Shown here: positions 8,401 to 17,413 of the stretch, piece after piece
How the letters are laid out: each line of letters begins with the position of its first letter
Position numbering within the stretch: the stretch's first letter is position 1
NCBI RefSeq assembly: GCF_000159995.1
Contig: NZ_GG700642.1
Location: 153,136 to 192,275 of the forward strand
Direction of reading: 5' to 3'
DNA from: Alloprevotella tannerae ATCC 51259
GTDB lineage: Bacteria; Bacteroidota; Bacteroidia; Bacteroidales; Bacteroidaceae
DNA: 39,140 nt
The notes under the pieces: generated by a model
What the model was told of the DNA's origin: nothing
Seen by the model: the letters and a program-made list of their open reading frames with translations, nothing else
The model's database searches: none
Program-made: the position numbers and the translations under genes

Positions 8401-11400
8401 ATGAAACACCTCTATTTAGCAAGTCTTGCATTAGCAACACTGTCTGCTTTACCAGCATCCGGACAGATGAATGCAAGAAAGTTTCCCTCCGTCTGGGACA
8501 AACCGATGCTAACATCTGCCCCGCAGATGCCGCTCCAGACCCCACAGGCGATCGACGACAAGTCGAGGGGTATTACTATGTATGCTGGCCAGTTAGTAAG
8601 TCAGAACAAAAAGCGTGGTTGGATAAAGTTCTATACGGGCAAAGCCGCTGACTATATCACTATAAAGAACTTTACGCCGCCAAATGATCAGGTTCAATCT
8701 CACGGTATATACTGCTCAACATTTGACGGAAAAGATTGTTATGCCGTTTTTGCTCAGTCCTACACTTATGGCGTAGAACCACTGTACTTTGCAAAATTAA
8801 ATGTAGCTACAGGCGATACCACAACCATCTACACCTTTAATAAAACTGAACAGGGTGAATGGTATAGGGGATTTGATATCTATGCACTGAGCTATAACCC
8901 GAAAACAAAGGAGATATACGGTCTTGGTAAGGGTTATGAAACGAAAATCATTGATGGTGAAGAGCAAGTGGTAAGAGCTTTTACCACAATCAACATCATT
9001 AATAAAGAAACAGGTAAGATAGACAAGGTTATGGACTTACCGATCGTTTACTATAACTTCTGTTTCGACTACGACGGCAATTGCTATATGGTGTGCCCAA
9101 AGACGAAGAGCGAGACCGAAGATGTTGCTGTCGGAACAAACCTTGTTAAGTTCGATTCTGATTTCAACAAGCTTTCTGTCATTGAATGCAAGAGCCAATG
9201 GGGAGAGAGTTATATCCAAAGATACTTTGGTACTATGAGTTTCGACTATACTACTGGCAACCTTTGGTGGATTCCGGTCGGCAACCAAGGCGCAACAACT
9301 CTCTATAGCGTAAACACTGAAACGGGCATCTATGAAGGTAAGTCTTGGTTTAGCCTTGGTAACTCATTCGTTGGTCTTACCATTCCTTATATGACCGCTG
9401 ATTCCCGCAAAGCGGCAGCTCAAGTATCTCAAATTGACGTACAAGCTGATGTTAACGGCGATATGGTAGATACCGTTAAGTGGGTGAACCCAACTAAGGC
9501 TTGGGACAAGAGTGACCTTACTGAATTCAAAGAGGTATTGGTTTATCGCAAGAAGCAAAATGTAGCAACGACCGAACTCACGCCGACTTCAAAGCTTCTC
9601 TCTGCTGAAAATGCAGACCTTATTGGAACTGTAGATGCTACGGGCAAGATGGGCCAAGCTATGCGATTCGTAGACACACATCCCTACGCTGGTATCAATA
9701 CCTATTATGTAGTTCCGTCACGTGTTGCTGGCGAGAAAGGTGTACCCGATAGCATCCGCTGCTTTATGGGCGTAGATGTTCCTGGTGCGGTTCAAGATAT
9801 CCAACTGAAGAGAAAAGGCACAGGCCTTGAATTGACTTGGAAAGCTCCGACCAAAGGTTTAAACAATGGTTATATCAAAGAAAACGACCTGACCTATACA
9901 TTGACACGTTTACCCGACAATGTTGTAGTTGCTAAAGATCTTAACGCAACAACTTACGAGGACAACACGCTTGGTGAACAACAAAAGTACTCTTACAGAA
10001 TTCAAGCTAAGAGCCAAGCCGGCGAAGGTGCTATTGCAGAGTCTGAAGGAGTTATGGCCGGAAGTGCGCTCACTACGCCGATTGACTTAAAGTTCAATAC
10101 GCAAGACGATGCAAATCGTTGGTACAGCCCCAACAACCACTCTATCTTCTTCTACTATTGTGGTGGATATGATGAGGATTCTAAGTGTATGATTGGCTAT
10201 AGCAACTACCAAGAGGCGGAAGGCTTCCTTACTTCTCCCCCGCTCAAGCTCGAAAAGGGTAAGACATATCGCATTACTACAGACTTCTATGCACATCAGA
10301 GAGCTACGCCATTCGACCTGAAACTTACAATGGGAACAAATGGTGAAGACCTCACAAATGCTACGGTTCTCCGTGAAGAAAAAGACTTCTCTTATCCTGA
10401 TATGTATACTCGCGAGAAACTCGAGGATATGTTTACTGCTCCGGAAGATGGCACATATTACTTCGGTATGTCTGTTGCTACGCACAACCAGTACAATAGC
10501 TTCCGTCTCTATGGTATTAACGTAGACTATGTCGCAGAAAACGACTTGAAAGCCTTCTCTCTCGATGGCATACAAGAAGCTGTTGTAGGCTACGATAACA
10601 AGTGCACAGTTAAGGTTCGCAACGTAGGTTCTAAGACGCAGAGCAAATATAGCATCAAGGTATACTGCGATGATGAAGGAACCAAAACGCTTGTTGGCGA
10701 AACGACGAATGTTCCTGAGTTGGCTGCAGGTAAGATGGAGAACGTTCCTGTTACATTCAAGCCTACGAAGGACGGCGTATTCAACTTCTTTGCTGTTGTA
10801 GAGCTCGAAGGCGACCAAGAGCACAGCAACGATACGACAAGTGTTGCGCGCATTAGAGTTAGTCCGGAAGGCACCATACCTTGGACAAACATCGTAAACG
10901 GTGATGACGAGGGCGAAGATACGCACGGACCTTGCACCAACAGCGATACTTACGAAAGAACGCAATCTATCTATCTGGCATCTGAAATCAAAGCTGACAA
11001 AGATGGCTTCATCTCTCGTTTGGGATACCTCTACACGTCAAATAGCAACTTGACGGACAGAACAGAACCGTTCAAGGCTAAGATTTACCTTGCTCAGACA
11101 GACTTGGAGCAATTCACTTCTGCTTATTCACAATGGTTGAAGCCCGAGCAAATGACACTCGTATATGATGGCACGTTCACGCTCGAACCTGGCGTTAACA
11201 ACATTATGGCATTTAACCTCGAAACGCCGTTTAAGTATGACAAGACGAAGAATCTTATTGTTGTCTTTGATAAGGAAGGTGCAGTACCATCTAATTTGAT
11301 GTTCTGTGCATTATACAAGGTCTTCCACGACACTTCTTCCGGTATCTACCGTAAATTGGAATATGCTGAGGCATCACCTTTCAGCGCAACCAAATCACAC

Positions 11401-11688
11401 GCATACAACTCTGTTCCGGTTCTATATCTAGGATTTGGAGTTAATGACAACGTTAACAATGCATTCGTTGCAGGCGAAACATTCTTCTACAATGCTAACA
11501 ACGGCATGATGAACTTTGGTAAGGATGTTAAGGTTGCTAACATATATACAGTTGACGGTAAACTTGTGAAAGCATTCAATAACGTAAGCAACAAGCAAGT
11601 AAAACTGGATATGCCGACTGGTCTGTATATCGTACGTACGGTAGCCGCAAATGGAAAGGCTGCAAGTATGAAACTTAATGTAAAGTAA
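8401..11688 (+). CDS. Secreted adhesin-like protein, paralogue of the preceding one, T9SS sorting tail
   Basis: The 1095-residue product has signal peptide MKHLYLASLALATLSALPASGQ. Its architecture parallels the 5188 gene. There is a propeller-like region (~60-330; LSYNPKTKEIYGLG, MSFDYTTGNLWW), then Fn3-like domains around residues 340-550 (DVPGAVQDIQLKRKG). A choice-of-anchor-J-like module follows (~560-710; YQEAEGFLTSPPLKLEKGK), then a CARDB-like domain (~715-820) and a further beta domain. The sorting tail carries VANIYTVDGKLVKAF and MPTGLYIVRTVAANGKAASM. Segments such as LTYTLTRLPDNVVVAK align with LTYDVVRMPDNVTIAT in the paralogue, which indicates duplication. It is the first gene of an operon: the next start is 4 nt after its stop. 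Likely exported through T9SS to the surface; ligand unknown. Confidence 0.82.
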   Translation: MKHLYLASLALATLSALPASGQMNARKFPSVWDKPMLTSAPQMPLQTPQAIDDKSRGITMYAGQLVSQNKKRGWIKFYTGKAADYITIKNFTPPNDQVQSHGIYCSTFDGKDCYAVFAQSYTYGVEPLYFAKLNVATGDTTTIYTFNKTEQGEWYRGFDIYALSYNPKTKEIYGLGKGYETKIIDGEEQVVRAFTTINIINKETGKIDKVMDLPIVYYNFCFDYDGNCYMVCPKTKSETEDVAVGTNLVKFDSDFNKLSVIECKSQWGESYIQRYFGTMSFDYTTGNLWWIPVGNQGATTLYSVNTETGIYEGKSWFSLGNSFVGLTIPYMTADSRKAAAQVSQIDVQADVNGDMVDTVKWVNPTKAWDKSDLTEFKEVLVYRKKQNVATTELTPTSKLLSAENADLIGTVDATGKMGQAMRFVDTHPYAGINTYYVVPSRVAGEKGVPDSIRCFMGVDVPGAVQDIQLKRKGTGLELTWKAPTKGLNNGYIKENDLTYTLTRLPDNVVVAKDLNATTYEDNTLGEQQKYSYRIQAKSQAGEGAIAESEGVMAGSALTTPIDLKFNTQDDANRWYSPNNHSIFFYYCGGYDEDSKCMIGYSNYQEAEGFLTSPPLKLEKGKTYRITTDFYAHQRATPFDLKLTMGTNGEDLTNATVLREEKDFSYPDMYTREKLEDMFTAPEDGTYYFGMSVATHNQYNSFRLYGINVDYVAENDLKAFSLDGIQEAVVGYDNKCTVKVRNVGSKTQSKYSIKVYCDDEGTKTLVGETTNVPELAAGKMENVPVTFKPTKDGVFNFFAVVELEGDQEHSNDTTSVARIRVSPEGTIPWTNIVNGDDEGEDTHGPCTNSDTYERTQSIYLASEIKADKDGFISRLGYLYTSNSNLTDRTEPFKAKIYLAQTDLEQFTSAYSQWLKPEQMTLVYDGTFTLEPGVNNIMAFNLETPFKYDKTKNLIVVFDKEGAVPSNLMFCALYKVFHDTSSGIYRKLEYAEASPFSATKSHAYNSVPVLYLGFGVNDNVNNAFVAGETFFYNANNGMMNFGKDVKVANIYTVDGKLVKAFNNVSNKQVKLDMPTGLYIVRTVAANGKAASMKLNVK

Positions 11689-11692
11689 AAAT

Positions 11693-13633
11693 ATGAACTC
11701 TATCAGAAAATTTATTTTTCTGTTATCGCTTACAAGTCTCTCCATGATTGGGGGAGACTTGTTTGCTCAAACAGAGAGCGACAATTTGTTCCAGCTTACT
11801 CCTTTGAGCCCATCAGAGCGCGAAATGGCAGCGCCGGCCTCAGGTAGTGAGAATATGCACATCGGCTACTGCACCATAGAACCTAGCCGAGGACTCATTG
11901 CACAGATAACAGGAGAGCACACTTATCACGCAGCTGTCTATTTCCCGGCAGAGCTGTTAGACAAATATGTTGGCAATAAGATCGACTCTATTGAGTTTGC
12001 CATTAAACCGAAACGCGGACGCTTGGTAGAATACTTCGTGTGTACCGACTTGAAGAATATGAGAGAGAGTACCTTGGCAAAAGGCTCATCTACGTCCTAC
12101 TCTGAAGGTTGGAACAAGAAGAAGTTTACCAAATCGCTCACCATCACGAAGGGAATGAACCTCTACATCGGCTATATTCTTTATCTGAATGCCGATGAGA
12201 TGTACGACTGTCTATTGTTTGATAATAGTCCTTACTCGCTAACAAAAAAGAATTGGTACGGCTATGATGGCAGCTGGTTCAGCAATACCGCAGCTATCGG
12301 TAAGAACATTTGTATTCGTGCCGTCATTTCGGGATCAAATGTTCCCAACAATGACATTTCCTTGATTCGCTTAGCTCCCGAGGATGGCGGATATTATATT
12401 GAGCAAAATAAGCCTAAGTCTTACGTGGCTTATGTGCAAAATAATGGTACAACCCCGATCACATCTCTTTCACTTTCGGTTACAGCCAAAGGCGTACAAA
12501 GCAAAGAAGTGACGCTCAACGGATACAATATTCCTAATAATGTGCCACAAAAGATCGTACTTGAGGATGTTTCCGTACCGGTTGAGGGTAACTTTGTCGG
12601 TACTTTTACGGTAACAAAGGTCAATGGCACGACAGATCCGGATATGAACGACAACGCATTAAGTCTCAGAGGTTATGCGATGAAAGAGGGTACAGAGCCG
12701 GTTGAGCGTAACGTACTCTTTGAGGAATTTACTTCTGAAGGTTACAAAGAATGTACTGTTGCAGACAGCGTATACACCAAGGCCTTAGCCCAGTGCGACA
12801 ATGTGATTCGCGTAAAGCACCACTTAGACTACAAATCGCATCAGGATCAGTTCCGCATTGCAGCAGATAAGGATTACGAAGCGCTCTATGGTGAGTCGAA
12901 GACCTTTGTGCCTGCAATCTGTATCGACCGCCTTGCAATCAGCGGACTTGAAGATCCGGGACCGGCATACTTCATAGCCAACGATACAGTTGTTGCTAAT
13001 TTGATTGGCCTCGCAAAGTCCGAATACTCCTTTATTACATTGGCCGCCGCTCCAGAACTTAGTGCGGATGGCAAACAGATCAATGTTAAGGTTAGCGGAC
13101 ATGCCGGCACTAATGAGATGCCTTTGCAAACTGACTTGCGTCTGACTACTTGGCTTGTAGAAGACAAAATTGAGAGCACACAACAAGCCGGGAAAGCAAG
13201 CTTCACACAGAATGGCGTCTTGCGGGCTGTGCTCAGCGGCAGCGCGTGGGGTGATAACTTAGATATCTCCAACTACGACTTTGAGAAGAACTACACGGTA
13301 GACGTAGACCCCAAATGGAACGTAGCCAATATGCGTATCGTTTCATTCGTTAGCAATTATGAAGCAAATGTTTTGAAACGCGGCCTCTACAATTCGACAC
13401 AAGCTGCAGTAGCAGGCACTTCCGGCATCAATTCACAAGCAAATTCAGCCGACAACAAAACGATCAGCGTTGTGAATGGCAGCGTGATTCTGCCACAAGG
13501 CTATCATCTTGTTGGTATCTATGATATGGCAGGACGCCGCATCAGCACCAATCAATTGGGCTACGGTCTCTATATCGTAAATGCTACAGATGGTCAAAAT
13601 GTGATTACGCAGAAAATTAGCATCAACCACTAA
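11693..13633 (+). CDS. Omp28-like secreted protein lacking the CxxC motif, T9SS sorting tail
   Basis: The 646-residue product has a hydrophobic N-terminal export signal (MNSIRKFIFLLSLTSLSMIG, cleavage near LFAQ). The N-terminal half is a beta-rich module shared with the next gene (AVYFPAELLDKYVGNKIDSI compared with AIYIPAEISKLYQGKTISVV). A CARDB-like segment follows. From residue ~340 there is an Omp28-like thioredoxin-fold region beginning LFEEFTSEGYKECTVADS. Where the neighbour has CGWC, this protein has only Cys354, so it cannot do CxxC redox chemistry. The C-terminus (GYHLVGIYDMAGRRIS, LGYGLYIVNATDGQNV) is a T9SS type A-like tail. It sits 4 nt after one operon gene and 11 nt before the next. 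Confidence 0.78.
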   Translation: MNSIRKFIFLLSLTSLSMIGGDLFAQTESDNLFQLTPLSPSEREMAAPASGSENMHIGYCTIEPSRGLIAQITGEHTYHAAVYFPAELLDKYVGNKIDSIEFAIKPKRGRLVEYFVCTDLKNMRESTLAKGSSTSYSEGWNKKKFTKSLTITKGMNLYIGYILYLNADEMYDCLLFDNSPYSLTKKNWYGYDGSWFSNTAAIGKNICIRAVISGSNVPNNDISLIRLAPEDGGYYIEQNKPKSYVAYVQNNGTTPITSLSLSVTAKGVQSKEVTLNGYNIPNNVPQKIVLEDVSVPVEGNFVGTFTVTKVNGTTDPDMNDNALSLRGYAMKEGTEPVERNVLFEEFTSEGYKECTVADSVYTKALAQCDNVIRVKHHLDYKSHQDQFRIAADKDYEALYGESKTFVPAICIDRLAISGLEDPGPAYFIANDTVVANLIGLAKSEYSFITLAAAPELSADGKQINVKVSGHAGTNEMPLQTDLRLTTWLVEDKIESTQQAGKASFTQNGVLRAVLSGSAWGDNLDISNYDFEKNYTVDVDPKWNVANMRIVSFVSNYEANVLKRGLYNSTQAAVAGTSGINSQANSADNKTISVVNGSVILPQGYHLVGIYDMAGRRISTNQLGYGLYIVNATDGQNVITQKISINH

Positions 13634-13644
13634 TAGCAATCATC

Positions 13645-15429
13645 ATGAAGAAAACAATATTGTTCATAGCATTGTTACTCAGCCTCATTTCCTTTGAGGC
13701 AAGAGCAGCCTCCAGCTACTGCTTCTGGGGCTATTGTGGTGGGAAAGTAACCGGCGAATTTGGCTCTAAAAAGAGTGGAAAAGGCGCCATTTACATCCCC
13801 GCTGAGATCTCTAAGCTCTACCAAGGGAAGACGATCTCTGTTGTTAAGGTCGGACTGGCTGCAATGGCCAAGAACGTAAAGGTCTTTATCACTAAAGACT
13901 TGAACGGTGAGAATACCATAACAAAGACGGCCGGAATGCTCTACAACGGCTGGAACGAAGTGAAACTGAGTTCCAACTATACAATAGATGGAGAACCCTT
14001 CTACATCGGTTATAGCTATGAAGGCGACAACCTATCTATGGGGCGCTCAGATATGTATTCTGAAAATGGCTGTTGGGCAGACCTCGGCGACGGCTGGAAG
14101 AACTATGCGGCAGACAAAGCGTACAAGGCTCTGGCACTGACAATCCAGGCAAAGATCGCCGGCGAGAATATGCCCAAAGACCTATGGCTCTATAGCAGTC
14201 GCGATATCATCGTAAAGAAGAACGCACCCTGCGAGTTCGGATTTGGCGTAATGAATATGAGTCCGCGTATTGCAAGAACCTTACTGGTGGGCTATACCGT
14301 TGATGGTGGCGCAGAGCAAACGGAAGAGTTCAAAACGACTATGGGATCCGGTGCTGAGAAGGAGTTCGCAATTAAATATCCGGGATTCAGCGAGAATGGC
14401 ATTCATTCCGTGAAACTGAGACTGATCAGTGTCGATGGAGAAAACGACGCGTTTGCCGGAAACGATACAACCAGCACCAACGTAAAGGTAATGGATGCGG
14501 TACCCCAACAGCGTTTTGTCGTTGAGGAAGGCACGGGAACTTGGTGTGGATGGTGTCCTTTAGGCATCGTCGGCTTAAATGGAATGGCCAAGAAATATCC
14601 TGAGACATTCATTGGTATAGCTGTTCACAAGCAAGATAAGTTGGAAACCAGTTCATACTCAAAACTTTCATTCTCAGGTTATCCATCTTGCTATATCAAT
14701 CGTGATCTCAGCAGCGTTGCTAAACCGGAATTCGCATCATTAGAGGCTTCGCACAATAAAGCGGTCAGCAAGTCTCCTCGCGTAGGTATGGAGATCAAAG
14801 CACACTTTGTTGGCAATAACAAAAACAAGATTAAAGCTGTCGCATCTGCCAGCTTCTTTGCCGCTCAAACAAGTGTCGACTACAAGATTTCTTTCGTCCT
14901 TGTAGAGAATGGTATCGAGGGCTACTACCAAGCTAACAACTTCAGTGGTGGCGGACAAGGCAAGATGGGTGGTTTCGAAGATCTTCCGGGTTACGCCTCT
15001 ATCAACATGGACCACGTAGCGCGTATGAACTACAGTTTCGACGGCATAAAGGGAAGTATTCCGACCACCGTAGAAGCAGATCAGATCGTAGAATATGCAG
15101 CTGAATTAGAAGTTCCCGGTAGCATACAGCATGCTGACAGTCTGCACCTCATCGCTCTTCTCATCAACAGCAAGGGACAAATTGAGAATGCAGCTTCAGC
15201 ACACGTAACGGTTGATCCGGCCCTTTCTATTTCTGAAGATGTCGCTCTCCTTGCTCCTGAGTTTACATTCTCCAACGGGCATCTCAACATTGAAGGCTTC
15301 GAAGGTAAGGTACGCATCTATGATGCCAACGGAAGGAAAATACCTAACCACGATATCCAAAGCGGCTTCTATATCATCAAATACACGAGTGGCAACAAGA
15401 CAATCGTCAAAAAGATGCTATTGAAATAA
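13645..15429 (+). CDS. Omp28-like secreted protein with CGWC motif, T9SS sorting tail
   Basis: The 594-residue product has signal peptide MKKTILFIALLLSLISFEARA. Residues ~22-170 form the same N-terminal beta module as in the preceding gene; a CARDB-like segment follows (~185-285). At residue ~293 the Omp28/thioredoxin-like part begins (FVVEEGTGTWCGWCPLGIVG), with Cys301-Gly-Trp-Cys304 in the position expected for a thioredoxin-type CxxC. The tail (VRIYDANGRKIPNHDIQSGF ... KKMLLK) is a T9SS sorting domain. It is the last gene of the 8401-15429 operon, with a strong terminator after it. A surface thiol-disulfide or binding role is inference from the CxxC; Omp28 family members are otherwise poorly characterised. 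Confidence 0.82.
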   Translation: MKKTILFIALLLSLISFEARAASSYCFWGYCGGKVTGEFGSKKSGKGAIYIPAEISKLYQGKTISVVKVGLAAMAKNVKVFITKDLNGENTITKTAGMLYNGWNEVKLSSNYTIDGEPFYIGYSYEGDNLSMGRSDMYSENGCWADLGDGWKNYAADKAYKALALTIQAKIAGENMPKDLWLYSSRDIIVKKNAPCEFGFGVMNMSPRIARTLLVGYTVDGGAEQTEEFKTTMGSGAEKEFAIKYPGFSENGIHSVKLRLISVDGENDAFAGNDTTSTNVKVMDAVPQQRFVVEEGTGTWCGWCPLGIVGLNGMAKKYPETFIGIAVHKQDKLETSSYSKLSFSGYPSCYINRDLSSVAKPEFASLEASHNKAVSKSPRVGMEIKAHFVGNNKNKIKAVASASFFAAQTSVDYKISFVLVENGIEGYYQANNFSGGGQGKMGGFEDLPGYASINMDHVARMNYSFDGIKGSIPTTVEADQIVEYAAELEVPGSIQHADSLHLIALLINSKGQIENAASAHVTVDPALSISEDVALLAPEFTFSNGHLNIEGFEGKVRIYDANGRKIPNHDIQSGFYIIKYTSGNKTIVKKMLLK

Positions 15430-15486
15430 GACCAGACTTCTATTGAGGAATATACTGATAGAAAGATCTCTTAGACTTTAACGATT

Positions 15487-15519
15487 AAGGGTGTATCAGT
15501 TTGATACACCCTTTTCTTA
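15487..15519 (+). terminator. Terminator closing the surface-protein operon, possibly bidirectional
   Basis: A 12-bp perfect stem, AAGGGTGTATCA (15487-15498) / TGATACACCCTT (15502-15513), has a 3-nt loop and is followed by TTCTTAT. It lies 57 nt after the last operon gene. It could also stop the minus-strand transcript of the ATPase pair, whose last gene ends at 15692. Confidence 0.85.
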
Positions 15520-15691
15520 TACTGGTTTACTTGCTAACCGCAACCATAAGCTTACTTCTTGGAAAAACGAAACTAATGTTTCTTTTTATCGGCACTCACA
15601 GTGCGGCATTTATATCTTTTCAGTTTTAGAGGATAGCAACAAATAACTATAAAAAAGATTTCTATGATATCAATTCATGATTAGGAAAGTT

Positions 15692-16183
15692 TCATTTTTC
15701 TTTTTTAAGAATTTTACTATAATCCCATTCTCGCATTGGAAGAATTTTGTTTTGAACTGCTATTTTGTATTGGGGCATATGCCTAGGTATATCGCATTTA
15801 GAAGACTGCACCCAGTAATAAGGTTGCTTTGTCTTGGTTGTCAATTTATTGATTTTTGGTGCTTTTTTTCCCAACCATGATTTAAGCCATTGGAGTTTCT
15901 TGATCATCTTCGAGACTTCACTGGTTATAGCTGAATGTACTTCTATGTAGAACACCTCGCTATCATAACAAAGTGCATAGTCCCAACGGCTGTCATCTGG
16001 ATAAAGCTTAGCTGTTGTGGCATCAATATCCAAACTGCCATCTATTTTACTGGGTTCTGGTACTTTTATTTTGGATTTGTATTCTCCAAATGCTTTTATA
16101 CCTTCACAATATCCTTCCTTTACGTCGGGTGTTGCTTCTACCGCTTCTTTGAAAATCAATTTTTGCCGCTTTTCTTTTCCCAT
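15692..16183 (-). CDS. Small protein with RWDY...YIEVHxAxTSEV core, partner of the AAA ATPase
   Basis: The 163-residue product is soluble, with no signal peptide. Residues 49-55 read GSLDIDA, 66-69 RWDY and 78-83 FYIEVH, followed by SAITSEVSKMIKKLQWLKSW (84-103). The strand-D...strand-E-x-H arrangement, followed by a helix, recalls the core of restriction-endonuclease-like folds, but the usual ExK lysine is replaced by His. A nuclease role is therefore inference only. I have a recollection of similar RWDY/EVH proteins in other bacteria but cannot name the family. Its start lies 14 nt after the stop of the ATPase gene, so the two form one minus-strand operon. The pair is AT-rich compared with its neighbours, suggesting transfer. 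Candidate effector of a two-gene defence module. Confidence 0.6.
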   Translation of the reverse strand: MGKEKRQKLIFKEAVEATPDVKEGYCEGIKAFGEYKSKIKVPEPSKIDGSLDIDATTAKLYPDDSRWDYALCYDSEVFYIEVHSAITSEVSKMIKKLQWLKSWLGKKAPKINKLTTKTKQPYYWVQSSKCDIPRHMPQYKIAVQNKILPMREWDYSKILKKEK

Positions 16184-16197
16184 AGCCTTGCATTGTA

Positions 16198-17346
16198 TTA
16201 GTCTGTATATTTATAAACGATGTCCGCCACTTTAGAAGAGAATTGCGAAAGACCACCCCACTCAGAAATGGCACTATTTTCACTTCCTACATCCAATGAT
16301 GAAATGTCAGTTGACAAGACTTTTCCTTTTCCAGAGCGTGAGAAATAGTAAGTGGATAATTGCTTACTCAATAATCCCTCAAAGATTTGAGAAGTAGCAG
16401 TATTCTTACGGAGATCAAACATCTCATATAGAGCGTCTTCCTTATTTACAGACGACGAATTCTTTATAGTATTGAAAGCCCATGCGAAATCTAAAAGAGT
16501 AGTGGAATGGGTGGAAACGATAACCTTTAAACCATTATGTATCAACTCCAGTATCTCTAATAAAACAGACTCTATAGCTTGTGGATGGAGTCCCATTTCT
16601 GGCTCTTCAATAACTACATATTTATAATTGTCTTTTTTGAACACTTGAGAGGGTGGTCCCGAAAGGCAATAGAAAGCTATAAGTAATGGCATAAATTCCT
16701 TTTGTCCTGCACTCCATGTCATAAAAGGAATACTCATACCATCGATTCTCATCTTCATTTTTTTTTGGCCAGAATTTTCTTCCATGACAATCTTACCACC
16801 ATGGAAAATGTTTTCATCAAAAGATTGTTTTAATGCGCTCTTCAGGCGATTACTTATAGGGAAAAGAGTATCTGGGTCTCCCATCCCTCCTTGAATATAA
16901 ATTCTTAATGCCTCACTAAATGATTTCAAGACATAGGGTGTTGCCATATCAAACTCCATAAAATTCTTTGGCCGTCCATCAGCTATACTCAATATGCGTT
17001 GCGCTGGTATATAGAACATTAATTCCTTTTTCGGCACACTCCTTTTCAAGAGTGAATCAAGTGGTACAACCTGTCCGTTATATGTGATTTCTATATCAGA
17101 CTTAAATATTTTGTTCATTCCATCACCAAAAAATATGTCAAAAACCTTTTGAGGATTCTTCTTGTCAATAATATAATTATATTTCCGCAAAGTGGACAAA
17201 ACAAATTCTTTGTCGATGATATATTTAAGAAGTTCTAAAAAAAGACTCTTACCACTGGCTTGAGGACCTACTAAAAAAGTTAAGTCGCCAAATTTTACGT
17301 CAACGTTACCAATTGGCCCGAAATTTTTCACCTTTAATGATTGCAT
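16198..17346 (-). CDS. AAA family (ABC/OLD-like) ATPase
   Basis: The 382-residue soluble protein has a complete ABC-type nucleotide site. The Walker A is GPQASGKS (27-34). A signature-like WSAGQKE lies at about residue 210-216, Walker B YVVIEEPE near 240-248, the D-loop-like MGLHPQA right after, and the H-loop STHSTT near 280. This is the AAA_15/AAA_21 arrangement of OLD, RloC-, PtuA- and AriA-like ATPases, which in defence systems act as sensors coupled to an effector. No OLD-type Toprim nuclease domain follows, so an effector would have to be supplied by another protein, most simply the 163-residue partner just downstream. The gene has its own well-formed promoter. Domain call is firm; defence role is inference. 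Confidence 0.85.
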   Translation of the reverse strand: MQSLKVKNFGPIGNVDVKFGDLTFLVGPQASGKSLFLELLKYIIDKEFVLSTLRKYNYIIDKKNPQKVFDIFFGDGMNKIFKSDIEITYNGQVVPLDSLLKRSVPKKELMFYIPAQRILSIADGRPKNFMEFDMATPYVLKSFSEALRIYIQGGMGDPDTLFPISNRLKSALKQSFDENIFHGGKIVMEENSGQKKMKMRIDGMSIPFMTWSAGQKEFMPLLIAFYCLSGPPSQVFKKDNYKYVVIEEPEMGLHPQAIESVLLEILELIHNGLKVIVSTHSTTLLDFAWAFNTIKNSSSVNKEDALYEMFDLRKNTATSQIFEGLLSKQLSTYYFSRSGKGKVLSTDISSLDVGSENSAISEWGGLSQFSSKVADIVYKYTD

Positions 17347-17380
17347 ACTATAAAATCTTTTTTCTTATGTTTTACGTGTA

Positions 17381-17413
17381 CAAAGGTAATATAAATTCCC
17401 GAGATTAAACAAA
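17381..17413 (-). promoter_or_regulatory. Promoter of the ATPase operon
   Basis: On the minus strand, TTTG (17413-17410) is followed by a 21-nt spacer and TACCTTTG (17388-17381). Both elements and the spacing match the Bacteroidetes consensus exactly. The predicted start is near 17374, leaving a ~28-nt leader to the ATG at 17346. This indicates the pair is expressed from its own promoter. Confidence 0.75.

Noticed and set aside
10087-10965. A 292-codon open frame antisense to the second adhesin gene
   Set aside because: It lies wholly inside a well-supported gene in the opposite strand, has no signal peptide or motif, and its Arg/Ile/Val/Cys-rich composition is what antisense reading of a repeat-rich beta protein gives.
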